DNA of 64,000 nt from Solirubrum koreensis (GTDB taxonomy: Bacteria > Bacteroidota > Bacteroidia > Cytophagales > Hymenobacteraceae), in contig NZ_BAABHA010000007.1 in NCBI RefSeq assembly GCF_039541855.1, positions 1-64,000 of the forward strand, written 5' to 3'. This document shows positions 42,632 to 51,816 of this stretch, piece after piece (position 1 is the first letter of the stretch; every line of letters starts with the position of its first letter). The position numbers and the translations under genes were made by a program. The notes below the pieces were generated by a model that saw only the letters and a list, made by a program, of their open reading frames with translations, was not told the DNA's origin and ran no database searches.

Positions 42632-43429
42632 TTAGCGGGCTGTGTAATATTTCTGCGCCTCGGGCAACATGCGCTGAATGTCGCCGATGCGGGTTTCGTT
42701 TGAGGGGTGCGTAGAGAGAAATTCGGGGGGCGAAGCGCCGTTTTCGCGGCCGGCCATGCGCTGCCAGAAGGATACGGCGCCGTTGGGGTCGTAGCCGGCA
42801 ATAGCCATAAATATCAGGCCCAGCCGGTCGGCTTCGCTTTCCTGGTTGCGCCCGTAGCGCAGTAGCCCCAACGAGGAGCCAACGCCAAATGCCTGTAATG
42901 CCACTTGCTGCGTGGTAGCGGAGTTGGTGGCCAGCGCCGCCGACAAAGCCTGTCCGCCAAGCTGTTGTACCAAACCCTGGCTCATGCGTTCGTTGCCGTG
43001 TTTGGCTACGGCGTGGGCAATTTCGTGGCCCATTACCACGGCCAGGCCGTTCTCATCGGCGGTTATGGGCAAGATGCCGGTGTACACCGCCGTTTTGCCG
43101 CCGGGCATGGCCCAGGCGTTTTGCTGGGCGTCGTCTTCAATCAGGTTAAACTCCCAGGCGTACCCGTCGAGCTGACCTTGCTGGTTTTGCTGACGGAAGT
43201 AGGTTTCCACCGCGCTTTGGATGCGCTGGCCCACGCGCCGCACCATGGCGGTTTGGGTGGAGTTGGTCGACAAGCGGCTCTTGCTGATAACTTCCTGGTA
43301 CTGCTGTGCGGCCAAGGCGTTTATTTCGGCATCCGAAACCAAACTTAACTGTCGGCGGCCGGTAATGGGCACCGTGGAGCAGCCAACGGCCGTTGACAGC
43401 GCCACAGCCAGCATGATTTTCTTGAACAT
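42632..43429 (-). CDS. M48 family lipoprotein metalloprotease
   Basis: A 265-residue periplasmic zinc protease with a lipoprotein signal ending in STAVGC (Cys17). HEIAH is at residues 135-139 and ESEADRLG supplies the third ligand. PITGRRQLSLVSD near the N-terminus and a SxHPSNETRI-type motif near the C-terminus (STHPSNETRIG) are typical of the LoiP/YcaL/BepA branch, which tends outer-membrane proteins. First gene of a three-gene minus-strand unit with the next lipoprotein and the small peptide. Confidence 0.92.
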   Translation of the reverse strand: MFKKIMLAVALSTAVGCSTVPITGRRQLSLVSDAEINALAAQQYQEVISKSRLSTNSTQTAMVRRVGQRIQSAVETYFRQQNQQGQLDGYAWEFNLIEDDAQQNAWAMPGGKTAVYTGILPITADENGLAVVMGHEIAHAVAKHGNERMSQGLVQQLGGQALSAALATNSATTQQVALQAFGVGSSLGLLRYGRNQESEADRLGLIFMAIAGYDPNGAVSFWQRMAGRENGASPPEFLSTHPSNETRIGDIQRMLPEAQKYYTAR

Positions 43430-43599
43430 AAGGGTGGTGCGTTGATGGAAAAGAAAGCACTGCTGCGCGTACAGCCGAGCTTAACTGCCCCTCCGTGCAA
43501 CCGGCGGCATGCTTCGTATACGACTGCGGCCCCCGAAAGTGTTGTGCGACGCTAACAGGCGCGGATCTTTTGCGTAAGCAGCGGCAACCTTCGGCGCGG

Positions 43600-43630
43600 T
43601 TTCCCGCCTGTGCCGAATCGTGTACTTTTG
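43600..43630 (+). promoter_or_regulatory. Bacteroidota-type promoter of the FAH-family gene
   Basis: A TTTC -33 element (43600-43603), a 19-base spacer and a perfect TAnnTTTG (TACTTTTG, 43623-43630). The start codon is at 43684. Confidence 0.55.
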
Positions 43631-43683
43631 TTTGCATCGGTCGTATTGCCGCTTTCCCGACCTTCCTCCGACCCCGTTTCGCT

Positions 43684-44298
43684 ATGAAGATTCTCTGCAT
43701 CGGCCGCAACTATGCCGAGCACATTGCCGAGCTGAAAAACGAAGTTCCCGACGAGCCCGTCATCTTCCTGAAGCCCGACACGGCGCTGCTGCAGCGCAAC
43801 CAACCGTTTTTTTACCCCGATTTTACCCAGGACATTCACCACGAAGTGGAGCTGGTGCTGCGCGTGAGCAAGAACGGCCGCCACATCGAGGAAAAGTTTG
43901 CCCATACTTACTTCGATGCCATTGGGCTGGGGCTGGATTTAACGGCCCGCGACCTGCAAAGCAAGCTCAAAAGCAAAGGTTTGCCCTGGGAACTAGCCAA
44001 GGGCTTCGACGGCTCGGCCCCACTCTCTAACACGTTTAAAGACGTGAGCGAGTTTGCCGATCTGAAGAACATCAACTTCCGGCTCGACGTGAACGGCGAA
44101 ACGCGCCAGCAGGGCAATTCGGGCCTGATGCTCCACGATTTCAGCAAAATTATCAGCTACGTGTCGCGCTTCATCACCCTGAAAATGGGCGACCTGATTT
44201 TCACCGGCACGCCCAGCGGCGTGGGTCCCATTCGGGTGGGCGACCGGCTGGAAGGCTACCTCGAAAACGAGAAGCTGCTCGATTTACACGTAAAATAG
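43684..44298 (+). CDS. Fumarylacetoacetate hydrolase family protein
   Basis: A 204-residue protein of the short FAH type. It has KILCIGRNYAEHIAEL, EVELVLRVSK with the metal-binding Glu, DLTARDLQ, KGFDGSAPLS, GNSGLMLHDFSKIISYVS and DLIFTGTPSGVGPI, the complete family pattern. Members hydrolyse or decarboxylate beta-diketo acids such as acylpyruvates or oxaloacetate. Being only ~200 residues it is like FAHD1. The ATG at 43684 is chosen over in-frame upstream codons because a promoter lies between. Confidence 0.92.
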   Translation: MKILCIGRNYAEHIAELKNEVPDEPVIFLKPDTALLQRNQPFFYPDFTQDIHHEVELVLRVSKNGRHIEEKFAHTYFDAIGLGLDLTARDLQSKLKSKGLPWELAKGFDGSAPLSNTFKDVSEFADLKNINFRLDVNGETRQQGNSGLMLHDFSKIISYVSRFITLKMGDLIFTGTPSGVGPIRVGDRLEGYLENEKLLDLHVK

Positions 44299-44337
44299 GC
44301 CGTGTCGGCTGCCTCACCCCAGCCAACACGGCTTTCT
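44299..44337 (+). terminator. Terminator after the FAH-family gene
   Basis: GCCGTGT/ACACGGC with an inner GGCTG/CAGCC pair, followed by TTTCT, begins right after the stop codon. Confidence 0.65.
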
Positions 44338-44355
44338 ACTGCCTGCTAAACCCTG

Positions 44356-46428
44356 ATGCGCTGGCCGCTGCCCAACGGCCGCTGCTTGGTGGTTACGGCG
44401 TTTTACCTCCTGCCCACTCCTCCCCGTTGCACTGTGTTGTTGAATCGTTCGTTTAAAACCTGGCTGCTGGCGCTGCCCGCCTTGCTGCTTTTGCTTTCGG
44501 CCTCGTTGCCGCCCGCTTGCTCCACCAACGCGCCAAAAGCGGAACGCCCCGCTTCCGCGAAGCCGGCCGCGGCCCAAACCACCCCGCCCGACAGCAGCCT
44601 GCGCGGCTATTTTCTGTTCCCGATTAAGCCCGGAAAGCCCAATTTGCTGGCGGCCAGCATGGGCGAGCTGCGCCCAAACCACTTCCACGGCGGCCTCGAT
44701 ATCAAAACCGACGGCGGAGTGGACCGCCCGGTGTACGCCTCGGCCGAAGGCTACATTTCCCGAATTAAGCAGTCGTCGTTTGGCTACGGCAACGTGCTGT
44801 ACATCACGCACCCGAACGGCCTGACCACGGTGTACGCCCACCTCAACCACTTTAAGGGCCCGGTGGCGGCCGAGCTACTGAAGCGCCAGTACGAAAAGCA
44901 GACCTACGAGCTGGAGCTGTTCTTTCAACCGGGGCAGTTCCCCGTGACCAAGGGCGAAATAGTAGCTTTATCGGGCAACACGGGCGGTTCAGCGGGCCCG
45001 CACCTGCACTGGGAAGTGCGCGACGCCAAGGATAACCAGCTGAACCCGCTGCGGTGGGGTGGTTTTGCCGAAATTCAGGACCACGTGCCGCCCACCGCCG
45101 TGATGGTGGCCGTGGAGCCCCTCAGCATTGACGGCCGCGTGCAGGGCCGATTCGAAAAACGCTTGTTTACGCCCACCGGAACGCCCGCCACGGGGTTTAC
45201 CGTGGCCGATACCATTCCGGCCAGCGGTACTGTGGGCCTGCTGTTGCAAGCCTTCGACCGATTCGACAACGCCTGGAACAAGAACGGCCTGCAGCGCATC
45301 GACATAACCGTGAACGGCAAGCCGCTTTTCTCGCACGTCATCGACGGCATCGGCTTTCCCGCTGAGTCGCGCCAGGTAAACCACCACGTCGATTACGAGT
45401 ACATGATGTCGGGCGGCCGCACCATGGAAAAACTGTGGGTGGATGAGGGCAACACCCTGCCCATTTACCGCACCGGCCCTTCGAAAGGCAAGCTGCGCGT
45501 AGAGCCGGGGCAGGTGTACACCGTGGAAATGCGCCTCGCCGATTCGTACGGCAACACCACGCCCCTGCGCATGGTGTTGCGCGGTGTAACGGCCGATTAT
45601 TGGCAAACGCGTAGCGCCGCCGTTGCTCGCCCCACCCTGCGCTACGACGTGCTGCGCAACATTCTGCGCGTAACCGTAGACGACACGGCCAAGCAAGCGC
45701 CTAACCTCACGCTGCTCCGCGACACGCGCCAGCTGCAGCTCAAACCCAGCTACACCGACCAATCGCGCAGCATTTACCTCTACGACCTGCGCGCCGGCCT
45801 GCCCGACTCCTTGCGTTTCCCCGGCCTGAAGAAAGCCCAGCGTTTCGACCGACAAGTAGCCATTCCGGCCGGCATCGAGCAGCTGTTTGCCAATCAGTTT
45901 ATGAGCCTGACGTTTAGCCCGCGCACGGTTTTCGACACGCTGTACTTGCAAACCGCCTATAAAGACGGCCTCTGGACTATACAGAACGCACGTACGCCTA
46001 TTCAGGAAGCCCTGCGTGTTACCCTGAAGCCGCCGGTGCCGGTGGTCGACAAAGCCCGCTCGGCGGTGTACATGGTGCGCGGAAACGCCAAAATCTGGCA
46101 GGGCAATAAATGGGAAGGCGAAACCATCAGCTTTGCCACCCGCATTTTCGGCCAATACCGCATTCTTACCGATACCATTCCGCCCTCGGCGCGCCTGATC
46201 AGCAAAGGCGCGAACGGCCTCGTGTTTAAAGTAGGCGACAACCTTTCCGGCCTGGCTAGCTACGCCCTAACGGTAAATGGCCAGTGGCGGCGCCTGCGCT
46301 TCGAGCACAAGAACTCCACCTTGTTTACCGAGCGGCAGGACACCCTGGGACCGGCCCTGCGCGGCCCCGCCACCCTGCGCATAACCGACCAGGCCGGCAA
46401 CGAAAAGGTGCTACAGTTCACGCTGTAG
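44356..46428 (+). CDS. M23 family metallopeptidase (cell-wall endopeptidase-like)
   Basis: A protein of up to 690 residues. A hydrophobic stretch with PPACS near residue 54 looks like a lipoprotein signal, which suggests the true start may be a GTG at 44434 rather than the ATG at 44356. The LytM domain at about residues 95-230 has HFHGGLDI and the final HLHWE. The remaining ~450 residues are strand-rich and unrecognised, common in Bacteroidota M23 proteins. It should act on peptidoglycan in the periplasm. Two upstream in-frame possibilities leave the N-terminus open. Confidence 0.85.
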   Translation: MRWPLPNGRCLVVTAFYLLPTPPRCTVLLNRSFKTWLLALPALLLLLSASLPPACSTNAPKAERPASAKPAAAQTTPPDSSLRGYFLFPIKPGKPNLLAASMGELRPNHFHGGLDIKTDGGVDRPVYASAEGYISRIKQSSFGYGNVLYITHPNGLTTVYAHLNHFKGPVAAELLKRQYEKQTYELELFFQPGQFPVTKGEIVALSGNTGGSAGPHLHWEVRDAKDNQLNPLRWGGFAEIQDHVPPTAVMVAVEPLSIDGRVQGRFEKRLFTPTGTPATGFTVADTIPASGTVGLLLQAFDRFDNAWNKNGLQRIDITVNGKPLFSHVIDGIGFPAESRQVNHHVDYEYMMSGGRTMEKLWVDEGNTLPIYRTGPSKGKLRVEPGQVYTVEMRLADSYGNTTPLRMVLRGVTADYWQTRSAAVARPTLRYDVLRNILRVTVDDTAKQAPNLTLLRDTRQLQLKPSYTDQSRSIYLYDLRAGLPDSLRFPGLKKAQRFDRQVAIPAGIEQLFANQFMSLTFSPRTVFDTLYLQTAYKDGLWTIQNARTPIQEALRVTLKPPVPVVDKARSAVYMVRGNAKIWQGNKWEGETISFATRIFGQYRILTDTIPPSARLISKGANGLVFKVGDNLSGLASYALTVNGQWRRLRFEHKNSTLFTERQDTLGPALRGPATLRITDQAGNEKVLQFTL

Positions 46429-46616
46429 CACCAGCGCCGTCCGTTGCACTTGCCCCTCCTTGCGCCTACTCTATAGCTCTGGGCTGAAGCCCAAACCTTC
46501 ATCCAGGAAATCAAGTAACCTACTAAATAACAATGCTATAAATCCCCAGAATCATCCAGTAAGCAAGCTACTATATTCGAATAAATAGGTGGAAATTTAG
46601 GGCCCTTTTCCGCCCT

Positions 46617-49226
46617 ATGTATTTTCGACCTCTACTTGCCCTTCTGTCCTTGCTTCTGTGGCTTGGCCAGGCTTCAGCCCAAACGTTCCCGGCGGTGCCG
46701 GCAGCCCCGCCCACCAATCTTCAGGACCAGGCCCTGCGCGACTGGCTGCGGCAAAACTGGTACGACGGCAAACGCACCGTGCTGAGCTACTCGGCGGCCC
46801 GGGCCAAGATGTACAACTACGTCGACAACGACCAGAGCCGGGTGCAGTGCGTGTACTCGGGCTACGAGGAAGCGCGGCCGTTGAGCTTTTCCTCCACGAG
46901 CACCACCATGCAGAATATCAACTGCGAGCATACCGTGCCGCAGTCGTGGTTCAACGAAGTGGAGCGCATGCGTTCCGACATTCACCACCTGTTCCCGACG
47001 GTTATCCAGTGGAACTCGGACCGAGGCTCCGACCCGTTCGCGGAAATTCCGGATGCGCAAACAACCAAGTGGATTCGCCTGCTCGGCAGCCAGACGACGG
47101 TTCCCACGGCCAACATTGCGGAATACAGCGAAGACACGAACACGCAGTTCGAGCCGCGCGAAGACCACAAGGGCAACCTGGCCCGGGCCGTGTTTTACTT
47201 CTACACCGTGCATGCCGGCCAGACGTTCGACGCCGGCAAGGGCGTGCTTTCGGCCGTTGGCGACCCGGCCACGCTCTACCAGTGGCACCTGCAGGACCCC
47301 GTGGACGCCCGCGAGCAGGAGCGCAACCGCCGCGCCGCTGCCAGCCAGGGCAACTACAACCCCTACATCAACGACCCCTCCCTCGTGGCCCGCGCCTGGG
47401 GGTTTGTGGGTAGCGGCACGCCTACCGTGCAGTTTGCCGCCGCCTCGGGCACCCAGGCCGAAGGCAACACCGGCACCTCCACCTACACGTTCACGGTGAC
47501 CATGAGTGCCGCGCCCACCGCGGACGTAACGGTTGAGGTAGCCGTGGATGCTACCGGCTCCACGGCCACCGCCGGCTCCGATTACACCTTCTCCTCGCCG
47601 CAAACCCTGAGCTTCGGCCCGGCGCTGCCCACCTCGCAAAGCGTTACCGTAACGGTACTCGGCGACGCCACCGTGGAGCCCAACGAAGTGCTGCGCCTGC
47701 GCCTGCAGGGCCTTACCGGTCCGGCTACGCTTGGCTCCCCTGCAATCCACGACTTGTCGATTGCCAACGATGATGCTTCCACGACCACACCCACCCTGGC
47801 TTTTGCCACGGCCAGCGGCACCCGGGACGAAGGCAACACGGGCTCAACCAGCTATACCGTAACTGTAAACCTAACGCCCGCTGCTGCCACTACCGTAACC
47901 GTACCGGTTGAAGTAGACGCCACCAACACCACCGCCGACGCCGCCGATTACACCCTCAGCAACACCTCCCTCAGCTTTAGCGCGGGCGCTACCAGCCGTA
48001 CCTTCACTTTAACGGTACTCGGCGACGCCACCGTGGAGCCCGATGAAGTGCTCCGCCTGCGCCTGGGTACCCCCAGCGGCGGCGGAGCCATGGTGGGTTC
48101 GGCAAGCACCCACACCCTTACCATTCGCAACGACGACGTGGCCAGCGGCGGGGGCGCCCTCAGCTGCGGCGGGCTGTATTTCTCCGAATACATAGAGTCG
48201 ACGAGCGGCAGCAACAAGGCCGTGGAAATCTATAACCCCTCCGACGAGCCCGTGAATCTGGCGGGCTACCGGGTGCAGCTATTTGCTAACGGGGCCACCC
48301 TCGCCACCTCCACCTTAAACCTGACCGGTACGCTGGGCGGGCGCGAAGTCTACGTCGTCATCAACAACCAATCGACCGACCAAAACTTCCTCGACCAAGG
48401 CGATGCTATTTCCGGCGTCACCAATTTCAACGGCGACGACGCCCTGGTGCTGGCCTACAACGGGCAAGCCATTGATGTAATTGGCGTGCCTGGCACCGAC
48501 CCCGGCACCGGCTGGACGGTGTCCGGCGGCTCTACCGCCGATTTCACTTTACGCCGTGCCGCTTACATCAGGCAGGGCAGCACCGACTGGACCCGCGCCA
48601 GCGCCACTTGGGAAGCGGCGGGCGCTAACGTTTACACCGACCTGGGTGCCCACACCGCCAACGAATGCCGCACGGGCCCGCTGCCGGTGGTGCTAACCAG
48701 TTTCCTGGTTCGCCGGGAGCAACCCCAGCGAGTCGCCGTAACCTGGCAAACAGCAGAGGAGCAGCAAAACGCGGGCTTCGTGGTCGAGAAATCCGTGGAT
48801 GGCCGCCATTACAAGGCGGCATCTGAGCTGCTGCCGGGCTCCAGCGGTACCCAGCTCCGCACCTACCGCTGGCACGATGCCTTCGCCGGAGCGGCTTATT
48901 ACCGCCTACGTCAGCTTGATCTGAACGGTCAGGTTCACCTCTCGCAGCCCCAGTATGTTGCTGGTGGTGCGGCTGCGGCCCTGCAACTCTATCCCAATCC
49001 GGTTAACGGAGTGGTTACGCTGCTAGGGCTTCCAACCGAAGGCGCCGTTACATTAAGCCTGTATACCGCCCACGGGCAACTGGTGGCAGCTCATCATGGG
49101 TCTGAAGACCCTGCGGCTGCCACAAGCTGGCTGAATGCCGTGCTGGCTCGCTCGCCTTCTGGTACTCTTTACCTAAAAGCTGAATTTAGCGGGCAGTTGC
49201 AGCACATTCGCGTCCTGAAGCCGTAA
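46617..49226 (+). CDS. Secreted multidomain endonuclease I family protein with T9SS domain
   Basis: An 869-residue exported protein. Signal peptide to residue ~21; endonuclease I (EndoI/COG2356) domain ~25-255 with NCEHTVPQSWF and DIHHLFPT, the His and Asn metal-site motifs; two Calx-beta repeats ~270-380 and ~392-500; a lamin-tail domain ~515-640 (YFSEYIESTSGSNKAVEIYN); a fibronectin-like linker; and a type IX sorting domain from ~785 (LQLYPNPVNG). It likely cleaves extracellular DNA at the cell surface. The two Calx-beta repeats share a 31-base identical DNA stretch (47651-47681 and 48011-48041). Confidence 0.9.
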   Translation: MYFRPLLALLSLLLWLGQASAQTFPAVPAAPPTNLQDQALRDWLRQNWYDGKRTVLSYSAARAKMYNYVDNDQSRVQCVYSGYEEARPLSFSSTSTTMQNINCEHTVPQSWFNEVERMRSDIHHLFPTVIQWNSDRGSDPFAEIPDAQTTKWIRLLGSQTTVPTANIAEYSEDTNTQFEPREDHKGNLARAVFYFYTVHAGQTFDAGKGVLSAVGDPATLYQWHLQDPVDAREQERNRRAAASQGNYNPYINDPSLVARAWGFVGSGTPTVQFAAASGTQAEGNTGTSTYTFTVTMSAAPTADVTVEVAVDATGSTATAGSDYTFSSPQTLSFGPALPTSQSVTVTVLGDATVEPNEVLRLRLQGLTGPATLGSPAIHDLSIANDDASTTTPTLAFATASGTRDEGNTGSTSYTVTVNLTPAAATTVTVPVEVDATNTTADAADYTLSNTSLSFSAGATSRTFTLTVLGDATVEPDEVLRLRLGTPSGGGAMVGSASTHTLTIRNDDVASGGGALSCGGLYFSEYIESTSGSNKAVEIYNPSDEPVNLAGYRVQLFANGATLATSTLNLTGTLGGREVYVVINNQSTDQNFLDQGDAISGVTNFNGDDALVLAYNGQAIDVIGVPGTDPGTGWTVSGGSTADFTLRRAAYIRQGSTDWTRASATWEAAGANVYTDLGAHTANECRTGPLPVVLTSFLVRREQPQRVAVTWQTAEEQQNAGFVVEKSVDGRHYKAASELLPGSSGTQLRTYRWHDAFAGAAYYRLRQLDLNGQVHLSQPQYVAGGAAAALQLYPNPVNGVVTLLGLPTEGAVTLSLYTAHGQLVAAHHGSEDPAAATSWLNAVLARSPSGTLYLKAEFSGQLQHIRVLKP

Positions 49227-49304
49227 GAACTGCCACTACTTAACTCGTAAACGCAAACGCGGGTAGCTGGGGTACGTACACACTTATGCACTACCACACC
49301 CGCC

Positions 49305-49871
49305 ATGCAAACGCCCAAAACCCGCCGTCCAGTTCTCGTTGGCGCCCTTCTTGCGGCCGTAGCCGCCGGTGGCGCCGCATACGCCTACAGCCAGCGCCGT
49401 GCGCCGCTGGCCACGGTTCACCACGTAAACTTGTCGCGCTATGCGGGACTGTGGTACGAAATAGCCCGCCTGCCGCAATACTTCGAAAAGGGCTGCCATT
49501 ACGTTACGGCTGAGTATCGCCCCTTGGCCGACGGCCGCCTGGAGGTAATTAATACCTGCCACAAAGGCGAGATACACGGTCCCGTGAAAAAGGCACGCGG
49601 CGTAGCTCGGGCTGTGGACCCTCAGACGAATGCCAAGCTAAAAGTCCAGTTCCAGTGGCCCTTCGAGGGCGACTACTGGATCCTGGCCCTCGACCCCGAA
49701 TACCAGTTTGCCCTCGTAGGCTCACCCGACCGCAAAGGCCTTTGGATATTGAGCCGAACGCCGCACATGCCCTTATCCACCCGCCGCACCCTTGTTACTA
49801 TGGCTCAGGGAAAAGGCTTTCCGGTCGATAAACTCATTTACACCGATCAGCCCGCCGGACCGTTGACGTAG
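49305..49871 (+). CDS. blc: Bacterial lipocalin
   Basis: A 188-residue protein with a N-terminal hydrophobic stretch (residues ~7-25) for export or anchoring. The lipocalin opening GLWYEIARLPQYFEKGC and GDYWILALDPEYQFALVGSPDRK (read in parts) match the Blc group, which binds lysophospholipids and fatty acids in the envelope. No lipobox Cys is visible at the usual place, so it may not be lipidated. Single gene. Confidence 0.9.
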   Translation: MQTPKTRRPVLVGALLAAVAAGGAAYAYSQRRAPLATVHHVNLSRYAGLWYEIARLPQYFEKGCHYVTAEYRPLADGRLEVINTCHKGEIHGPVKKARGVARAVDPQTNAKLKVQFQWPFEGDYWILALDPEYQFALVGSPDRKGLWILSRTPHMPLSTRRTLVTMAQGKGFPVDKLIYTDQPAGPLT

Positions 49872-50034
49872 CGAATGGTGAAGCATTATACTTTTTAGAC
49901 TGCGTTTTAGCAATGCCTGACGCGCACGAGCTAAAACGCACGGTCATGCGCCTACCGGTTTTTCGGAAACCATACCGATCGGTTTTGGGGCGCTGCACGC
50001 CTGTTACTTTCGGGCAAGGCCGTAACTTGCCGCC

Positions 50035-50487
50035 ATGATTACGCTGCAACCCGGCGACGCCGCCCCCAATTTTGAAGCCCTCGACCAACACGGCCACTCC
50101 ATTCGTCTGGCCGACCTGCGCGGCCAGCGCGTAGCCCTCTACTTCTACCCCAAAGACGACACGCCCGGCTGCACCGCCCAGGCCTGTTCCCTGCGCGACA
50201 ACGAGGCCCAGCTGAAAGCCGCTGGCGTAACCGTGCTCGGCGTGAGCACCGACGACGTGGCCTCGCACCAGCGCTTCGCCCAGAAATACGAGCTGCCCTT
50301 TTCCCTGCTCGCCGACCCCGAACGCAAACTGGTGGAAGCTTACGGCGTGTGGCAGGAAAAGAAAAACTACGGCAAAACCTACTGGGGCACCGTTCGCACC
50401 ACGTTTCTCATCGACGCCGACGGCAAAATAGAGCGCGTTATCAAGCGACCCGATACCAAGGAACACGCGGCCCAGCTGTTAAAATAG
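50035..50487 (+). CDS. bcp: Thioredoxin-dependent peroxiredoxin, Bcp type
   Basis: A 150-residue peroxidase that reduces hydroperoxides using thioredoxin. The peroxidatic Cys is in DDTPGCTAQACSLRD (about residues 40-54) with the second Cys five residues later, the usual Bcp pattern. No signal peptide. A -7-like TAACTTG lies just before the ATG. Confidence 0.95.
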   Translation: MITLQPGDAAPNFEALDQHGHSIRLADLRGQRVALYFYPKDDTPGCTAQACSLRDNEAQLKAAGVTVLGVSTDDVASHQRFAQKYELPFSLLADPERKLVEAYGVWQEKKNYGKTYWGTVRTTFLIDADGKIERVIKRPDTKEHAAQLLK

Positions 50488-50496
50488 CTTCATCCT

Positions 50497-50534
50497 GCCG
50501 GCGGTCCTGTTTTAGGCCCGCCGGTTTTGGTTTT
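50497..50534 (+). terminator. Terminator after bcp
   Basis: CCGGCGG / CCGCCGG stem (50498-50504 with 50518-50524) followed by TTTTGGTTTT, 10 bases after the stop. Confidence 0.75.
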
Positions 50535-50613
50535 GGTGGCCCCGCCCCGAATACCGAATTTTACCCCGGCTGGCTTCGGTCGGCCCTTCTCTCGCAACTC
50601 CTTTTTTCTTCAT

Positions 50614-51507
50614 ATGCATCATTACTCCCAACCCGTTGAGGCCAAGCAGGCCCCCGCAATCGAGTCGGTAGCCGAACTCAAGCAAATTGCCTCGCAGGTC
50701 CGCCGCGACATCGTGCGCATGGTACACGCCGTGAATTCCGGCCACCCCGGCGGCTCGCTCGGCTGCACCGATTTGCTGGTGGCTCTGTACTTCAAGGTGA
50801 TGAAGCACACGCCGGCGCCCTTCGACATGAACGGCACCGACCAGGACCTGTTTTTCCTCTCGAACGGCCACATTTCGCCGGTTTTCTACTCGGTACTGGC
50901 CCGCTCGGGTTACTTCCCGGTAAGTGAGCTGAGCACCTTCCGCAAACTGAACTCGCGCTTGCAGGGCCACCCCGCCACCCACGAAGGCCTGCCGGGCGTA
51001 CGCATTGCCTCGGGCTCGTTGGGCCAGGGCCTGAGCGTAGCCGCCGGTGCCGCCGAAGCCAAGCGCCTGAACAACGACGACCGCACCGTTTATGTGCTGA
51101 TGGGCGACGGAGAACTGGAAGAAGGCCAGGTGTGGGAAGCCGCCATGTACGCCGCTCACCACAAGCTTGATAACATCATTGCCTTTGTGGACCGCAACGG
51201 TCAGCAGATCGACGGCTCGACCGACGAAATCGGTGGCTTGGGCGACCTGCGCGCCAAGTTCGAGGCATTTGGCTGGAGAGTATTGGAAGCCGACGGCAAC
51301 CAGTTCGAAACCCTGCTGCCAGCTATTGAAGAAGCCCAATCGTTGCGCGGCCAGGGCAAGCCGGTAATGGTGCTGATGGACACCCAAATGGGCTTCGGCG
51401 TAGATTACATGATGGGCAGCCACAAATGGCACGGCGTGGCCCCGAACGACGAGCAGCTTGAGAAGGCTCTGCAGCAACTGGAAGTGGAGAAAAACTCCGA
51501 CTACTAG
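50614..51507 (+). CDS. Transketolase, N-terminal (TPP-binding) subunit
   Basis: A 297-residue half of a split transketolase, which moves two-carbon units between sugar phosphates in the pentose phosphate pathway. Diagnostic: HPGGSLGCTDLLVALYF, GSLGQGLSVAAGAAEAKRL and MGDGELEEGQVWEAAMYA for TPP and metal binding. The ATG at 50614 is chosen; the frame is open to 50527. Its partner, the C-terminal half, lies 2.6 kb downstream after three unrelated genes. Both halves must assemble to work. Confidence 0.93.
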   Translation: MHHYSQPVEAKQAPAIESVAELKQIASQVRRDIVRMVHAVNSGHPGGSLGCTDLLVALYFKVMKHTPAPFDMNGTDQDLFFLSNGHISPVFYSVLARSGYFPVSELSTFRKLNSRLQGHPATHEGLPGVRIASGSLGQGLSVAAGAAEAKRLNNDDRTVYVLMGDGELEEGQVWEAAMYAAHHKLDNIIAFVDRNGQQIDGSTDEIGGLGDLRAKFEAFGWRVLEADGNQFETLLPAIEEAQSLRGQGKPVMVLMDTQMGFGVDYMMGSHKWHGVAPNDEQLEKALQQLEVEKNSDY

Positions 51508-51513
51508 GCGTGG

Positions 51514-51816
51514 ATGAAGGAGTCCTTACTGAAATTGCTGGAGCCTCAATTCTACCCAGGAGTTGTAGCTACAATTTTGCCAGCAATAATTTTCCTCCCC
51601 GTCAAGGACATCTATGGCTTTGTGCCTAGCCTAATTACTGCCCTTATAACTTGCCTTACCGGAATGGGTATTGGCCAAGCAACAGTAAATAAGTCACCGA
51701 GTGTAAAATGGGCCACAATCGTCGGCACTTTTCTCGTGGGTATAGCAGCCATGTTAATCATAGCTGAATCTGCGAGTCCTGCTGAAGCTGCTCAACAATC
51801 CGAAGCAACCGAATAA
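51514..51816 (+). CDS. Small membrane protein of unknown function
   Basis: A 100-residue protein with three hydrophobic segments (about residues 17-32, 38-55, 67-87) and an acidic Glu/Ala/Gln-rich tail. It is visibly more AT-rich than the neighbouring transketolase gene. It begins 6 bases after the transketolase N-half stop and ends directly at the next ATG (TAAATG), so it is in the same transcript. No family recognised; it may be a recent arrival in the operon. Confidence 0.65.
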   Translation: MKESLLKLLEPQFYPGVVATILPAIIFLPVKDIYGFVPSLITALITCLTGMGIGQATVNKSPSVKWATIVGTFLVGIAAMLIIAESASPAEAAQQSEATE

